A model generated the notes under the pieces. It was not told the origin of the DNA, did no database searches, and saw only the letters and a list, made by a program, of their open reading frames with translations. Both the position numbers and the translations under genes were made by a program. This document shows positions 1-7,193 of a DNA stretch of 32,414 nucleotides, piece after piece (position 1 is the first letter of the stretch; every line of letters starts with the position of its first letter). The DNA comes from Desulfobacteraceae bacterium (lineage in GTDB: Bacteria > Desulfobacterota > Desulfobacteria > Desulfobacterales > Desulfosarcinaceae), in assembly GCA_024230435.1 (NCBI GenBank), contig JAAERL010001056.1, positions 1 through 32,414 of the forward strand. The letters run 5' to 3'.

Positions 1-153
1 ATACCAGATTGAGCAGGATTTTTTTTCGTATTCAAGGCGCGCCAAAGTTTTGCTGATCAGTTTGCATACTTAACGTATTCGGGCTTTGGCATAACGCAGA
101 AGACGGGAAAAAAGACATACAAGATGGTATATTCTTTAACAGAAATCGCCTTA
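1..153 (+). mobile_element. MITE family A, copy 1 (left-truncated by window edge)
   Basis: This is the right ~150 bp of a family-A miniature element. It begins at internal element sequence and runs to the terminal AATCGCC, followed by the flanking TTA at 151-153. The right inverted repeat contains TGGTATATTC, the complement of GAATATACCA in the left end of complete copies. It has no coding capacity. The TTA flank is also, read on the minus strand, the TAA stop codon of the adjacent dehydrogenase gene. Confidence 0.85.
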
Positions 154-2025
154 GGCTGGTTCCTGCGCTTGTAAAATAGGCAGCAATAACCGGGCTGCCA
201 AAAGATCTGAACCCACTTTTCCTACGGCCTGGCCTTTATCATCGATAACCGGAACTTCCGATATTTTGTGTTGTTGCAGCTCTCGTACAATTTCCAAAAT
301 ACGCTGATTTGGATTAGATGAAATAACCTTGGTGGTCATAATGCTCTGCAAGCAAGCATCCGCGTTTATCCCCTTGGCAATGGCTTTAGTAATATCCCAT
401 GAGGTGATAATGCCCACTACCATGTTTTCCGGGGATTGAACAGCCACAATGTGGCTTCGGGTTTCGATAATAAGCGAGGCCGCATACTGGATGGTGTCTT
501 GAGCGCCCGCCACGGGAATTGGCTCCATGATATCTTTGGCGGTGCGTTCGTTTTCCTTTTTGCTGAGCCGTTGAAGGCTGATACGTTCGGCGGCCTTACA
601 GGGCAGCATATCGGCATCGGATGCTAAAAGATCCACCAATTCGACCATGTTGCGGCGGATAACTTTTTCCCGATAATCTTCACCGGCGGCCAAACGTTTG
701 GCGGACAGCTCGGCAAACGCATCTTCGTTCTTTTTAAGCCAGGATTCCACGGCTTTTTCATCGCCGAGCATATTTTCAGGGATTTGAAGCTCGGACGGTG
801 TAGGAACAATGTGTTCCTGGGCGGCAAAGATTACACCTCCGGAATTGACAAGGTAGTCATTGGCGATCATCACGCCTTTGCGCCGATAAACTTCCTGTTC
901 CATGCGCATACGTACAGCTTTACGGTTAGGGTCAGGAGAATAGGTATTGGCCCCTTCAACAATAAGAGACCACTGTCCCATGCGATCTACAGTCATGGAT
1001 GCTTGGCCGGAAGGAGTTACATCCAGGTAGTCGAATACGGCTGCGGCCGGTACCATGCAAAATGCATTTTCACGCAGCAGATTGTCGGCATGGCTGGAAA
1101 ATTTACTGCTGAACTTGTGTCCGCCGGGAGCAACATGATTTTTGTAATAAGAGGTGGAAACAAGCCCATTGTTTTGCCATAACTCAAACAAAGGCTCTAC
1201 CGGCAATCCGGATTCATCGTACAAATATCCTTCCAGGTCGCTGATGCCCACTACGCTCGCTTCAGGCAACCTTTGCTTCATGATACGGGCCGCGTGAGCA
1301 CCAACTGCTCCAAATCCCTGGATAAGAACTGTCAGTTCTTCGGGGTTGGGGATTTGAAGATTGGCAAATTGGGGCAGGACTTTTAGCCTGGGCATAATTT
1401 TCAACAAGGTTTGCAAGGCAATCACCACACCGCCCGCGGCGCCTCCAAGTTCATCAATTCGATTTCCGCCCATATCCGCCGGTTTGCTTACAGCGCTATC
1501 AATACCGTTTTCAGCAGCGATAGTGCGCATATCAGCATCATTGGTGCCTACATCGGGGCCGGGAACATAAATATTGCTGTAGCGTTTTATCAGACGGGCA
1601 AAGCCGCGCACGATTTGCGTGTGTTGCTCCGGGCTATGGCCGGGATCGGCAACAATTCCGGATTTGCCTCCGCCGTAAGGAAGGTCGGCGGCTCCGTTTT
1701 TCAACGTCATGCCCCTGGCAAGATTATGGATATCCGCAGGAGTGATATCGGCCAGCATACGAGTGCCTCCCATTGACGGCGCACCCATACTCAGGTTATC
1801 CACCACCACATAGCCGCCAATGGGCACGGGCGAAGTTTCATCCCATATACAGGCCACCATGTGCGGGCCCAGGCTGTCGCGTGTAATCCCCAGTTGGGAG
1901 AGCAGATGGTCATCCGTGTAATACAATTCCAGGTAACATAGGCCGCCAACGTTGCGTGTACGGTTTTTCAGCACTGATTCGCCAAGACATTTTTTCAGAT
2001 GTTCGTTCATTTGTTGGGGTATCAT
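151..2025 (-). CDS. Glu/Leu/Phe/Val-type amino acid dehydrogenase with C-terminal CBS pair
   Basis: NAD(P)-dependent oxidative deamination of an amino acid to its 2-oxo acid. The first ~495 residues form the dehydrogenase: GGTRM (near 87-91), LPYGGGKSGI with the catalytic Lys near 122, GPDVGTNDADM (near 157-167), and a Rossmann motif QGFGAVG near 237-243. Residues ~498-552 and ~562-615 are two CBS domains, which commonly bind adenosyl ligands, so allosteric control by energy charge is plausible. CBS domains are not part of ordinary enzymes of this family (usually 360-450 aa). GGTRM resembles leucine/valine/phenylalanine dehydrogenases more than classical glutamate dehydrogenase, so the substrate is open. 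A TTG lies one codon upstream, but AGGAG sits 6 nt before the ATG at 2025, which I chose (624 aa). It is the last gene of a probable lrp-panB-unknown-dehydrogenase operon. Its stop codon coincides with the target duplication of MITE copy 1. Confidence 0.9.
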   Translation of the reverse strand: MIPQQMNEHLKKCLGESVLKNRTRNVGGLCYLELYYTDDHLLSQLGITRDSLGPHMVACIWDETSPVPIGGYVVVDNLSMGAPSMGGTRMLADITPADIHNLARGMTLKNGAADLPYGGGKSGIVADPGHSPEQHTQIVRGFARLIKRYSNIYVPGPDVGTNDADMRTIAAENGIDSAVSKPADMGGNRIDELGGAAGGVVIALQTLLKIMPRLKVLPQFANLQIPNPEELTVLIQGFGAVGAHAARIMKQRLPEASVVGISDLEGYLYDESGLPVEPLFELWQNNGLVSTSYYKNHVAPGGHKFSSKFSSHADNLLRENAFCMVPAAAVFDYLDVTPSGQASMTVDRMGQWSLIVEGANTYSPDPNRKAVRMRMEQEVYRRKGVMIANDYLVNSGGVIFAAQEHIVPTPSELQIPENMLGDEKAVESWLKKNEDAFAELSAKRLAAGEDYREKVIRRNMVELVDLLASDADMLPCKAAERISLQRLSKKENERTAKDIMEPIPVAGAQDTIQYAASLIIETRSHIVAVQSPENMVVGIITSWDITKAIAKGINADACLQSIMTTKVISSNPNQRILEIVRELQQHKISEVPVIDDKGQAVGKVGSDLLAARLLLPILQAQEPA

Positions 2026-2102
2026 CAATGACTCCTGTTTATTATCTTCTTACTGTTTGGGACGATATGTCATCGTCCCAAATCGTGTTTAGTATAAGGA
2101 AT

Positions 2103-3371
2103 TTATTCTGTCCGATGAAGGTTTTGTGCGCACACCACGTCAATGCCTTTACGGGTTAAAGCATCGGCGGTTTTGTTCAATGAATCGTGTTTGTCCAGAT
2201 AATTTAGGGCGCACGCATCCATCAGGCCATCTGAGATAATATCTTGTTTCGGCACAAAATAATCCAGAATGTTGGATGCATGTTCGCGTTGTTGTTCAAC
2301 TTCGGGATCAGCACCCTCGTGCTTGGCCGAAATATTTGGCACCTCAGAGGCAATTTCAACCAACTCATCGCGCCTCAGGTAAGGCTGGCGAACAATGGAT
2401 TTGTAGGTTTCGGTGATGTGGTGCTCAAAGCGTACAACCTGGGTAAGATCCATGGCGTTGCGGATAACATCTGAGTATTTAATGGTTTCGTTGTTTACTG
2501 AATTGGAAAAATTAAATCCGATAAGGCTGGTGGTGCCGTCCGGCCGGCTAAACAAACGGGCCCCCATCAGGGTCCACAAAACGGCAAAAGGATTGTCGTT
2601 ACCCATGAACACCGATATTTTGAATTCATTGTTGATGCCCAGCTTGTGAAGCATATAGCCCAGAAAAACCGTTCCAGGATTAATGTTCAGGACCTGTGTG
2701 ACGCCGTAGGTTGTGTAGTAATGCAGATATTCTTCCACCCATTTAAGGGGGTAATCGTTTGGAGATCCTACTCCGCCAAAGTAGCCCGTAATTGTTTCCG
2801 GGCCGCCCAGATGAACGTTGGAGCCGTCCGTGCCTTTAGTGTCCAGAGTTTCCACGTAGCTTGCGCCGGCAATCTTCATGGCGGCGGCTACGGCCAGGAT
2901 GTCGTCGTCTTCGACTTGCTCTTTCATATTCCGGACACGGATAAACCGTCCGGGCATCAATTGGCCCTGGGCGATACTCTGTTTGGCCTGAGCAATAATC
3001 CAAGGAAAATATTGCAAGGCTGAAATTTCCAAGGTTACCGCATTGTCTTTGTTAAAAGTCATGCTGTCAGCCTGGCCGCCAATGATTTTCCGGCGGTAAT
3101 CGGCAACAGAGATAAAGGCGTTGCTTTCGGCCTGGGTCCTGAGCCATTCCAGATCGGCGACATAAGCGGAGTTTTTTGATTTGAGGCGATCCAATAAATT
3201 GTCCAGCTTTCCGGCTTGCTCGGCTTTACGGTTGATTTCGTCCGGCCCGCCGAACTTTTCCACAATTTCAAGCAGCTTATTGATAAGTTCGTTGTTGGGG
3301 TCAAGCAAAAAAGCGTTGATTTCATCTATCCTTTGGGAAGATATTTTCAGCTTATCTCTTAAATCGGTCAT
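2103..3371 (-). CDS. unrecognised conserved-looking protein, 422 aa
   Basis: I do not recognise this family. It is a soluble protein with no signal peptide or membrane segment. The first ~110 residues are charged and helical. The rest alternates hydrophobic strands and helices, as in an alpha/beta barrel-like enzyme. Conspicuous glycine-rich segments are TLDTKGTDGSNVHLGGPET, YFGGVGSPNDYPLKW and LNINPGTVFLGYMLHKLGI. They look like ligand-binding loops, but I cannot assign a reaction. An upstream in-frame ATG exists at 3401, but GAGGAG lies 5-6 nt before the ATG at 3371, so I use the shorter form. It lies 49 nt downstream of panB and 77 nt upstream of the dehydrogenase on the same strand. Co-transcription suggests a role in the same amino-acid/2-oxo-acid pathway; this is inference. 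Confidence 0.8.
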   Translation of the reverse strand: MTDLRDKLKISSQRIDEINAFLLDPNNELINKLLEIVEKFGGPDEINRKAEQAGKLDNLLDRLKSKNSAYVADLEWLRTQAESNAFISVADYRRKIIGGQADSMTFNKDNAVTLEISALQYFPWIIAQAKQSIAQGQLMPGRFIRVRNMKEQVEDDDILAVAAAMKIAGASYVETLDTKGTDGSNVHLGGPETITGYFGGVGSPNDYPLKWVEEYLHYYTTYGVTQVLNINPGTVFLGYMLHKLGINNEFKISVFMGNDNPFAVLWTLMGARLFSRPDGTTSLIGFNFSNSVNNETIKYSDVIRNAMDLTQVVRFEHHITETYKSIVRQPYLRRDELVEIASEVPNISAKHEGADPEVEQQREHASNILDYFVPKQDIISDGLMDACALNYLDKHDSLNKTADALTRKGIDVVCAQNLHRTE

Positions 3372-3420
3372 AGTGGTCTCCTCGTTTGATTCGGTACCCA
3401 TTCAATTTCCGGATTGGGCA

Positions 3421-4278
3421 CTATTTTTTATCTTTAATTATTGTTTGAAGTTTTTCAGCCTCTCCAGCCAACATATGGTAGCAATGCTCGTCTTCAGGAA
3501 AATTACCCTCTTTTACATCAGCTACGTAGCAGCGCATGGCTTCCGTGATAATTTCGGCGACATTGGCGTATTTTTTAACAAATTTAGGAGTAAACGCCGT
3601 AAACTGGCCAATAAGGTCTGAAACAATCAATAATTGTCCGTCACATTCAGCTCCGGCTCCGATGGAAAGTACGGGAATTTTAAGCTTGCTGGCAATATAT
3701 GCGGTTACTTCCGGCGGAACAGCTTCCACCAACAACATATGGGCGCCTGCCTTTTCAACGGCCAGAGCATCTTCAATAACCATTTGAGCTGCATCGGCTG
3801 TACGTCCCTGGGCCTTGTGACCGCCAAGCTGGCCAGAACTTTGGGGGGTTAAACCGATATGACCGATGACCAATACACCTGCATCAACAATAGCTTTAAT
3901 GCGTGAGACCACCCTTGTGCCGCCTTCTAACTTGATCGCGTCCACATTGGCTTCTTTAAGAAAACGAATCGCGTTTTTTACAGCTTCGGGATCGCTTACC
4001 TGGTAGCTGCCCAAGGGCATATCGCCTACTACAAAAGTATTCGGCGCTGCCCGTCTTACCGCTTCGCAGTGCATTATGCATTGGTCCATGGTTACCGGAA
4101 CCGTGCCGTCATAGCCGTAAACGCACATTCCCAGACTGTCGCCTACCAGAATCATATCCATTCCCGCGGTTTCGGCAAATTGGGCCGTGGGAAAATCATA
4201 AGAGGTCAACCAGGCAATCTTGCTGCCCTCTTTTTTCATTTTCATAAAATCATTGATTGAAAGCTTTTTCTTTTTCAT
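3421..4278 (-). CDS. panB: 3-methyl-2-oxobutanoate hydroxymethyltransferase (PanB)
   Basis: First committed step of pantothenate synthesis: transfers a hydroxymethyl group from 5,10-methylene-tetrahydrofolate to 2-oxoisovalerate, giving ketopantoate. The 285-aa length is slightly above the usual ~265. The metal ligands are present as VGDS (Asp47), VGDM (Asp86) and KLEGG (Glu118). The catalytic Glu is near 185 in LLVEAVPPE. The family motifs GHIGLTPQ, SIGAGAECDGQ and PKFVKKYA are all present. panC and panD are not in the window. It lies between an Lrp/AsnC regulator gene upstream and the unknown 422-aa gene downstream, all minus strand. The ribosome binding site AAGGAG lies rather far (about 12 nt) from the ATG, in an A-rich leader. 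A minor alternative is a PanB paralog serving another aldol reaction. Confidence 0.93.
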   Translation of the reverse strand: MKKKKLSINDFMKMKKEGSKIAWLTSYDFPTAQFAETAGMDMILVGDSLGMCVYGYDGTVPVTMDQCIMHCEAVRRAAPNTFVVGDMPLGSYQVSDPEAVKNAIRFLKEANVDAIKLEGGTRVVSRIKAIVDAGVLVIGHIGLTPQSSGQLGGHKAQGRTADAAQMVIEDALAVEKAGAHMLLVEAVPPEVTAYIASKLKIPVLSIGAGAECDGQLLIVSDLIGQFTAFTPKFVKKYANVAEIITEAMRCYVADVKEGNFPEDEHCYHMLAGEAEKLQTIIKDKK

Positions 4279-4364
4279 TTTTTTCTCTTTTCTCCTTAAC
4301 CCTTTTATTTATTGTGTCATCGATTTTCGAGACGGTTATTAACAGGAAGCGCCCGGCGATCAGA

Positions 4365-4847
4365 TCAAGACAGGCTGGTTTGATCCGGCGGTTCGTCAAT
4401 GGGTATGCTTGCCTCAGACTTGATTTCGGAAAAAATTACAAAGGTTTCCGATGTGAGAAAGCCAGGCAGCTCGGAAATGACGTTTTTGACCAAATTACCC
4501 AATTCATTCAAATCTGCAGCCAGGACATGCAGCATATAGTCGTAGCGCCCGGTAAGATGGTAGCAGGCCTGCACGTAAGGAATTTGACGAATCTGCTCTT
4601 CGAACATTTGAATGGTTTCCTTTTCATGCCTGCCCAGACGGATGGAAATAAAGGCTTTTACTGTAAGGCCCAATTGGCCGGTACCGATGATGGCCTTATA
4701 ACCTTTGATCGTTCCATTGCTCTCCATCCGGCGCACACGCTCTGAAACCGTTGATTGAGCAATTTTTAACCTGCGGGCCAATTCGTTGTGCTTTTGGCGT
4801 CCGTTGATTTGCAGGGCTTTGAGAATTGCAAGATCTGTGTGGTCCAT
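4365..4847 (-). CDS. Lrp/AsnC family transcriptional regulator
   Basis: A 160-aa feast/famine regulator. Residues ~1-60 form the AsnC-type winged helix-turn-helix (LAILKALQINGRQKHNELA, then STVSERVRRMESNGTIKGY). Residues ~65-145 form the RAM ligand-binding and oligomerisation domain (VKAFISIRLGRHE, YHLTGRYDYMLHVLA). Family members usually bind an amino acid and regulate amino-acid metabolism and their own gene. It is the first gene of the minus-strand run that continues into panB 86 nt away. A promoter and a palindrome lie just upstream (4911-4947). The Shine-Dalgarno sequence is weak (GAAAG about 7 nt from the ATG). The ligand cannot be read from sequence; branched-chain amino acids would fit the neighbouring panB and dehydrogenase. 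Confidence 0.93.
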   Translation of the reverse strand: MDHTDLAILKALQINGRQKHNELARRLKIAQSTVSERVRRMESNGTIKGYKAIIGTGQLGLTVKAFISIRLGRHEKETIQMFEEQIRQIPYVQACYHLTGRYDYMLHVLAADLNELGNLVKNVISELPGFLTSETFVIFSEIKSEASIPIDEPPDQTSLS

Positions 4848-4910
4848 TGGAAAGCTTTCTTCAAAATGTCGTCAGATAAATATGTTTACCGAATAAATAA
4901 TTATAAACGC

Positions 4911-4939
4911 ACCATAAATAAAAAAAATATCGTTGTCAA
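4911..4939 (-). promoter_or_regulatory. candidate sigma-70 promoter for the lrp-panB operon
   Basis: Read on the minus strand, a perfect TTGACA (-35, 4939-4934) is followed by 17 nt and TATGGT (-10, 4916-4911). The predicted start near 4904 leaves a ~57-nt leader before the regulator gene. Confidence 0.5.
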
Positions 4940-4947
4940 CACGATAT
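4927..4947. promoter_or_regulatory. 21-bp palindrome, candidate operator
   Basis: ATATCGT-N7-ACGATAT is a perfect 7-bp inverted repeat centred at 4937. The -35 hexamer of the predicted lrp promoter falls at its centre. Placement and symmetry suit autorepression by the adjacent Lrp/AsnC protein, or control of the divergent xpaC-like gene. The regulator assignment is inference. Confidence 0.45.
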
Positions 4948-5091
4948 AGTCGAAAAAAATTTGAAGATTGGGCATTTTGTCAGAATTTTTTCTATTGAGA
5001 TGAAGGCGAATTTATGGACAAACCCGGTTCTAATAAGTATGATAAAGCGCAACTTTAAGTATTTTTTAAAAAAAGATTGAAATAGGTGTTT

Positions 5092-5724
5092 ATGAATTCG
5101 AACAAAGCGGAGCTAATAGCGGGAATTGCAGGGGCAGGGTCGTTTCTGGGAACTTTAATATTGATTGGCTGGCCCATATGGTTATGCCTGGTGAACACTT
5201 TAGTGATTTACCTGGGGGTAAAATTCGTTCTGCGCCGTGCATACCGCACAAGGGTTCGTAAGATTACAAGCGGCACAGCCGCTGGTTTAGCGCAGCTAAC
5301 CGAGCAGATCAGATTGCAGCGCAGGCAGTTAAACAAGCTTCGAAGGCTGGCGCCTTCAGTGCCCAATACACCTATCAGGCAACTGGTATTAAATATCTGC
5401 AGCCTGTCGGATAAGATTTTTCGTAATTTTAAAGAAGATCCTGATGATATACGCCGGGCGCACAGGTTTTTAAGTCAATTTCAAAAAGTCATGCCCATTA
5501 TCCAGGACTACACGCATCTGGCCTCAGACAAAGACCGCTGCGGGGTATTAACAACCGAAGATGAAGGTAGCATTGAAATGACGCTCAAGTCATTTGAAAG
5601 TAATTTAAAGGACGTTTATCAAGGATTTCAGCAAAATAATTTGCAGAAATTACGTATGGACACGGGCACACTGAAACGCATGTTGCATATGGACCGCACT
5701 ATTCATCGTAAAAAATCGGATTAA
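5092..5724 (+). CDS. XpaC-like membrane protein (5-bromo-4-chloroindolyl phosphate hydrolysis family)
   Basis: A 210-aa protein. A hydrophobic N-terminus (residues ~8-45, probably two short membrane segments in AGSFLGTLILIGWPIWLCL and VNTLVIYLGVKFVL) is followed by a basic linker and a helical, coiled-coil-prone cytoplasmic domain. This architecture, and its position immediately before telA, match the XpaC family. That family's name comes from a phosphatase-indicator phenotype; its true biochemical role is unclear. A GTG two codons upstream is possible, but the ATG at 5092 has an AGG about 5 nt before it. It is probably co-transcribed with a 25-aa micro-ORF (7-nt gap) and telA, forming a membrane-associated stress module. 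Confidence 0.75.
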   Translation: MNSNKAELIAGIAGAGSFLGTLILIGWPIWLCLVNTLVIYLGVKFVLRRAYRTRVRKITSGTAAGLAQLTEQIRLQRRQLNKLRRLAPSVPNTPIRQLVLNICSLSDKIFRNFKEDPDDIRRAHRFLSQFQKVMPIIQDYTHLASDKDRCGVLTTEDEGSIEMTLKSFESNLKDVYQGFQQNNLQKLRMDTGTLKRMLHMDRTIHRKKSD

Positions 5725-5731
5725 CAAAAAA

Positions 5732-5809
5732 ATGGGAAAAAGTTCCGGACTGATTCTTATCCTTTTGGCTATAGGGATCGGTATCGTATATGTTTATTTT
5801 CTTAAATGA
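5732..5809 (+). CDS. 25-aa single-transmembrane micro-ORF between xpaC-like gene and telA
   Basis: ATG at 5732 and TGA at 5807-5809 encode a peptide starting MGKSSG, followed by an uninterrupted hydrophobic stretch rich in Leu/Ile/Gly/Val and ending YFLK. This is a classic single-pass micro-membrane-protein profile. It starts 7 nt after the xpaC-like stop. The Shine-Dalgarno is poor (GGA about 12 nt upstream), so translation would rely on coupling. It could be a chance ORF. Its position and composition make a real small subunit of the XpaC/TelA pair plausible. Confidence 0.4.
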   Translation: MGKSSGLILILLAIGIGIVYVYFLK

Positions 5810-5912
5810 TTTATGATTTAGGACTTTTTGACCGGACACCGTCTTTTAGGGTCTTCCAAGAATTAAAATCGATTACAAAATATAAGAGCGTATTAGCTAA
5901 AAGGAGAGTAAT

Positions 5913-7115
5913 ATGAACGATTCCCGGACTACCGCAAATAACGGTCCGCCAATGCATCACATGCCCCCTGCCGTTAAACCGGCGGGTGAAATTATTCCGC
6001 GGCCTCCTGAAAAAGCCTCGCCGGAAATTTTAAATGCCGCACGGGTGTCTGCCTCGGCTCTAACGCAAAGGGTGCTTGAAGCCCCTGATGACCTGAATGT
6101 CCTTGCCGAGCTGACCCGGATCGGCCAGGACGCCCAAAACAAGGTCAACGGCTTTTTTGAAATGCGCAAGGCCACAGTTAGTGAAATGATGAATAAGGTA
6201 AGCGATGGTTCTCACAATCCTCTACCAAATCAGATCAAGCAAATGCGCGGCCTAATGGATAAATTCGATCCTCGCCCGTTTAAAGAACAAGTCAAAGTTT
6301 CCCAGCAATACAGCTCAAAAGGGTTTAAAAATTCTATTATCCGCAAAATGCGGGGGATTCCCTTGATGGGTGATTTGCTTGGGAAAGTAGCCGATAAGTT
6401 CCGGCCCATCAGCGATGAAATCGACGGCCTGCTTATGGCGATGGACGGTGGATTGGTGCGCCTGGATGAAAATAACGCCGCCATCATGACCCAATCCGAG
6501 GAATTGAAAAAACTGATCATTGATATGGAACTCAAGGCATATGAAGCTGAACTTGTCCTCGAGGCGCTTAAACAACGTCACCAAAGCGCGCCTGAAGAAC
6601 ACAAGCAAAAGATAATGAACGCCATGAGCCGTGTGAGCAAAAGGGCTTTGTTTTTAAGGGGCAACGAGCAAATATTTTTGCAGGTGCTTACCGGTTTACG
6701 CACCAGTGTAACAACCAATTTCGAATTGCGCGATACCGTGTCGATGATGCGTGATCAGGCATCGCCGATTTTGACGAATCTTTATGCCCTGATTGTCGTC
6801 CAGCAAGAAGCCCGCCAGATTGCCGAAGCGGCCTCGGCTACACAGGAAATGGTCACAGATCTGCTCCAGGCCGGAGCTGAAATGACTCGCGACAATGTGG
6901 AATATGTCGGTAACCTGGGATTGAAAATGATCTCGGAAATGGACAAGCTTATCGATTCTAAAAATACTTTTCTCGACGCCATTGCAAAGGCTGACCAAAT
7001 TGCCGAACAAACCGTGTCCGCGGCTGCAAAGAGCATCCCCGTATTGCATCAGGCATCTGCCGAGCTGAAAAAAGCGGTAGCCGATCAGGCTGGTGCTGAC
7101 GCTTTGCTTTCATAG
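5913..7115 (+). CDS. telA: TelA family toxic-anion resistance protein
   Basis: A 400-aa cytoplasmic, almost all-helical protein of the TelA/KlaA family, linked in other bacteria to resistance to tellurite and other stresses by an unknown mechanism. A Pro-rich N-terminus (~1-35) precedes the family body. Characteristic segments are RKMRGIPLMGDLLGKVADKF, a long coiled-coil region with ELKKLIIDMELKAYEAELVL, and a C-terminal helical region ending in ...SAELKKAVADQ. AAGGAG lies 6 nt before the ATG, a strong site. It is downstream of the XpaC-like gene, as xpaC-telA pairs are in Firmicutes and others, which supports both calls. Convergent with the acetoacetyl-CoA synthetase gene. Confidence 0.88.
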   Translation: MNDSRTTANNGPPMHHMPPAVKPAGEIIPRPPEKASPEILNAARVSASALTQRVLEAPDDLNVLAELTRIGQDAQNKVNGFFEMRKATVSEMMNKVSDGSHNPLPNQIKQMRGLMDKFDPRPFKEQVKVSQQYSSKGFKNSIIRKMRGIPLMGDLLGKVADKFRPISDEIDGLLMAMDGGLVRLDENNAAIMTQSEELKKLIIDMELKAYEAELVLEALKQRHQSAPEEHKQKIMNAMSRVSKRALFLRGNEQIFLQVLTGLRTSVTTNFELRDTVSMMRDQASPILTNLYALIVVQQEARQIAEAASATQEMVTDLLQAGAEMTRDNVEYVGNLGLKMISEMDKLIDSKNTFLDAIAKADQIAEQTVSAAAKSIPVLHQASAELKKAVADQAGADALLS

Positions 7116-7120
7116 CGTCC

Positions 7121-7152
7121 ATCGGCGAATCGGCGAATCGGCGAATCGGCCA
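7121..7152. repeat. four tandem 8-bp units (ATCGGCGA)
   Basis: Three exact copies of ATCGGCGA and a fourth with one change (ATCGGCCA) sit in the 78-nt gap between the convergent telA and acetoacetyl-CoA synthetase genes. Such arrays vary in copy number by slippage. No function is evident. Confidence 0.85.
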
Positions 7153-7193
7153 ATTTGCCAGATAGTGCCGTTTTGTTTGAATTTCAGGACCCC

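Noticed and set aside
784-1182. 132-aa plus-strand frame inside the dehydrogenase gene
   Set aside because: Antisense shadow of the dehydrogenase, with no ribosome binding site or recognisable domain.
7121-7152. CRISPR-like array
   Set aside because: The units are 8 bp with no spacers, so this is a simple tandem repeat. No CRISPR array or cas gene is seen anywhere in the window.
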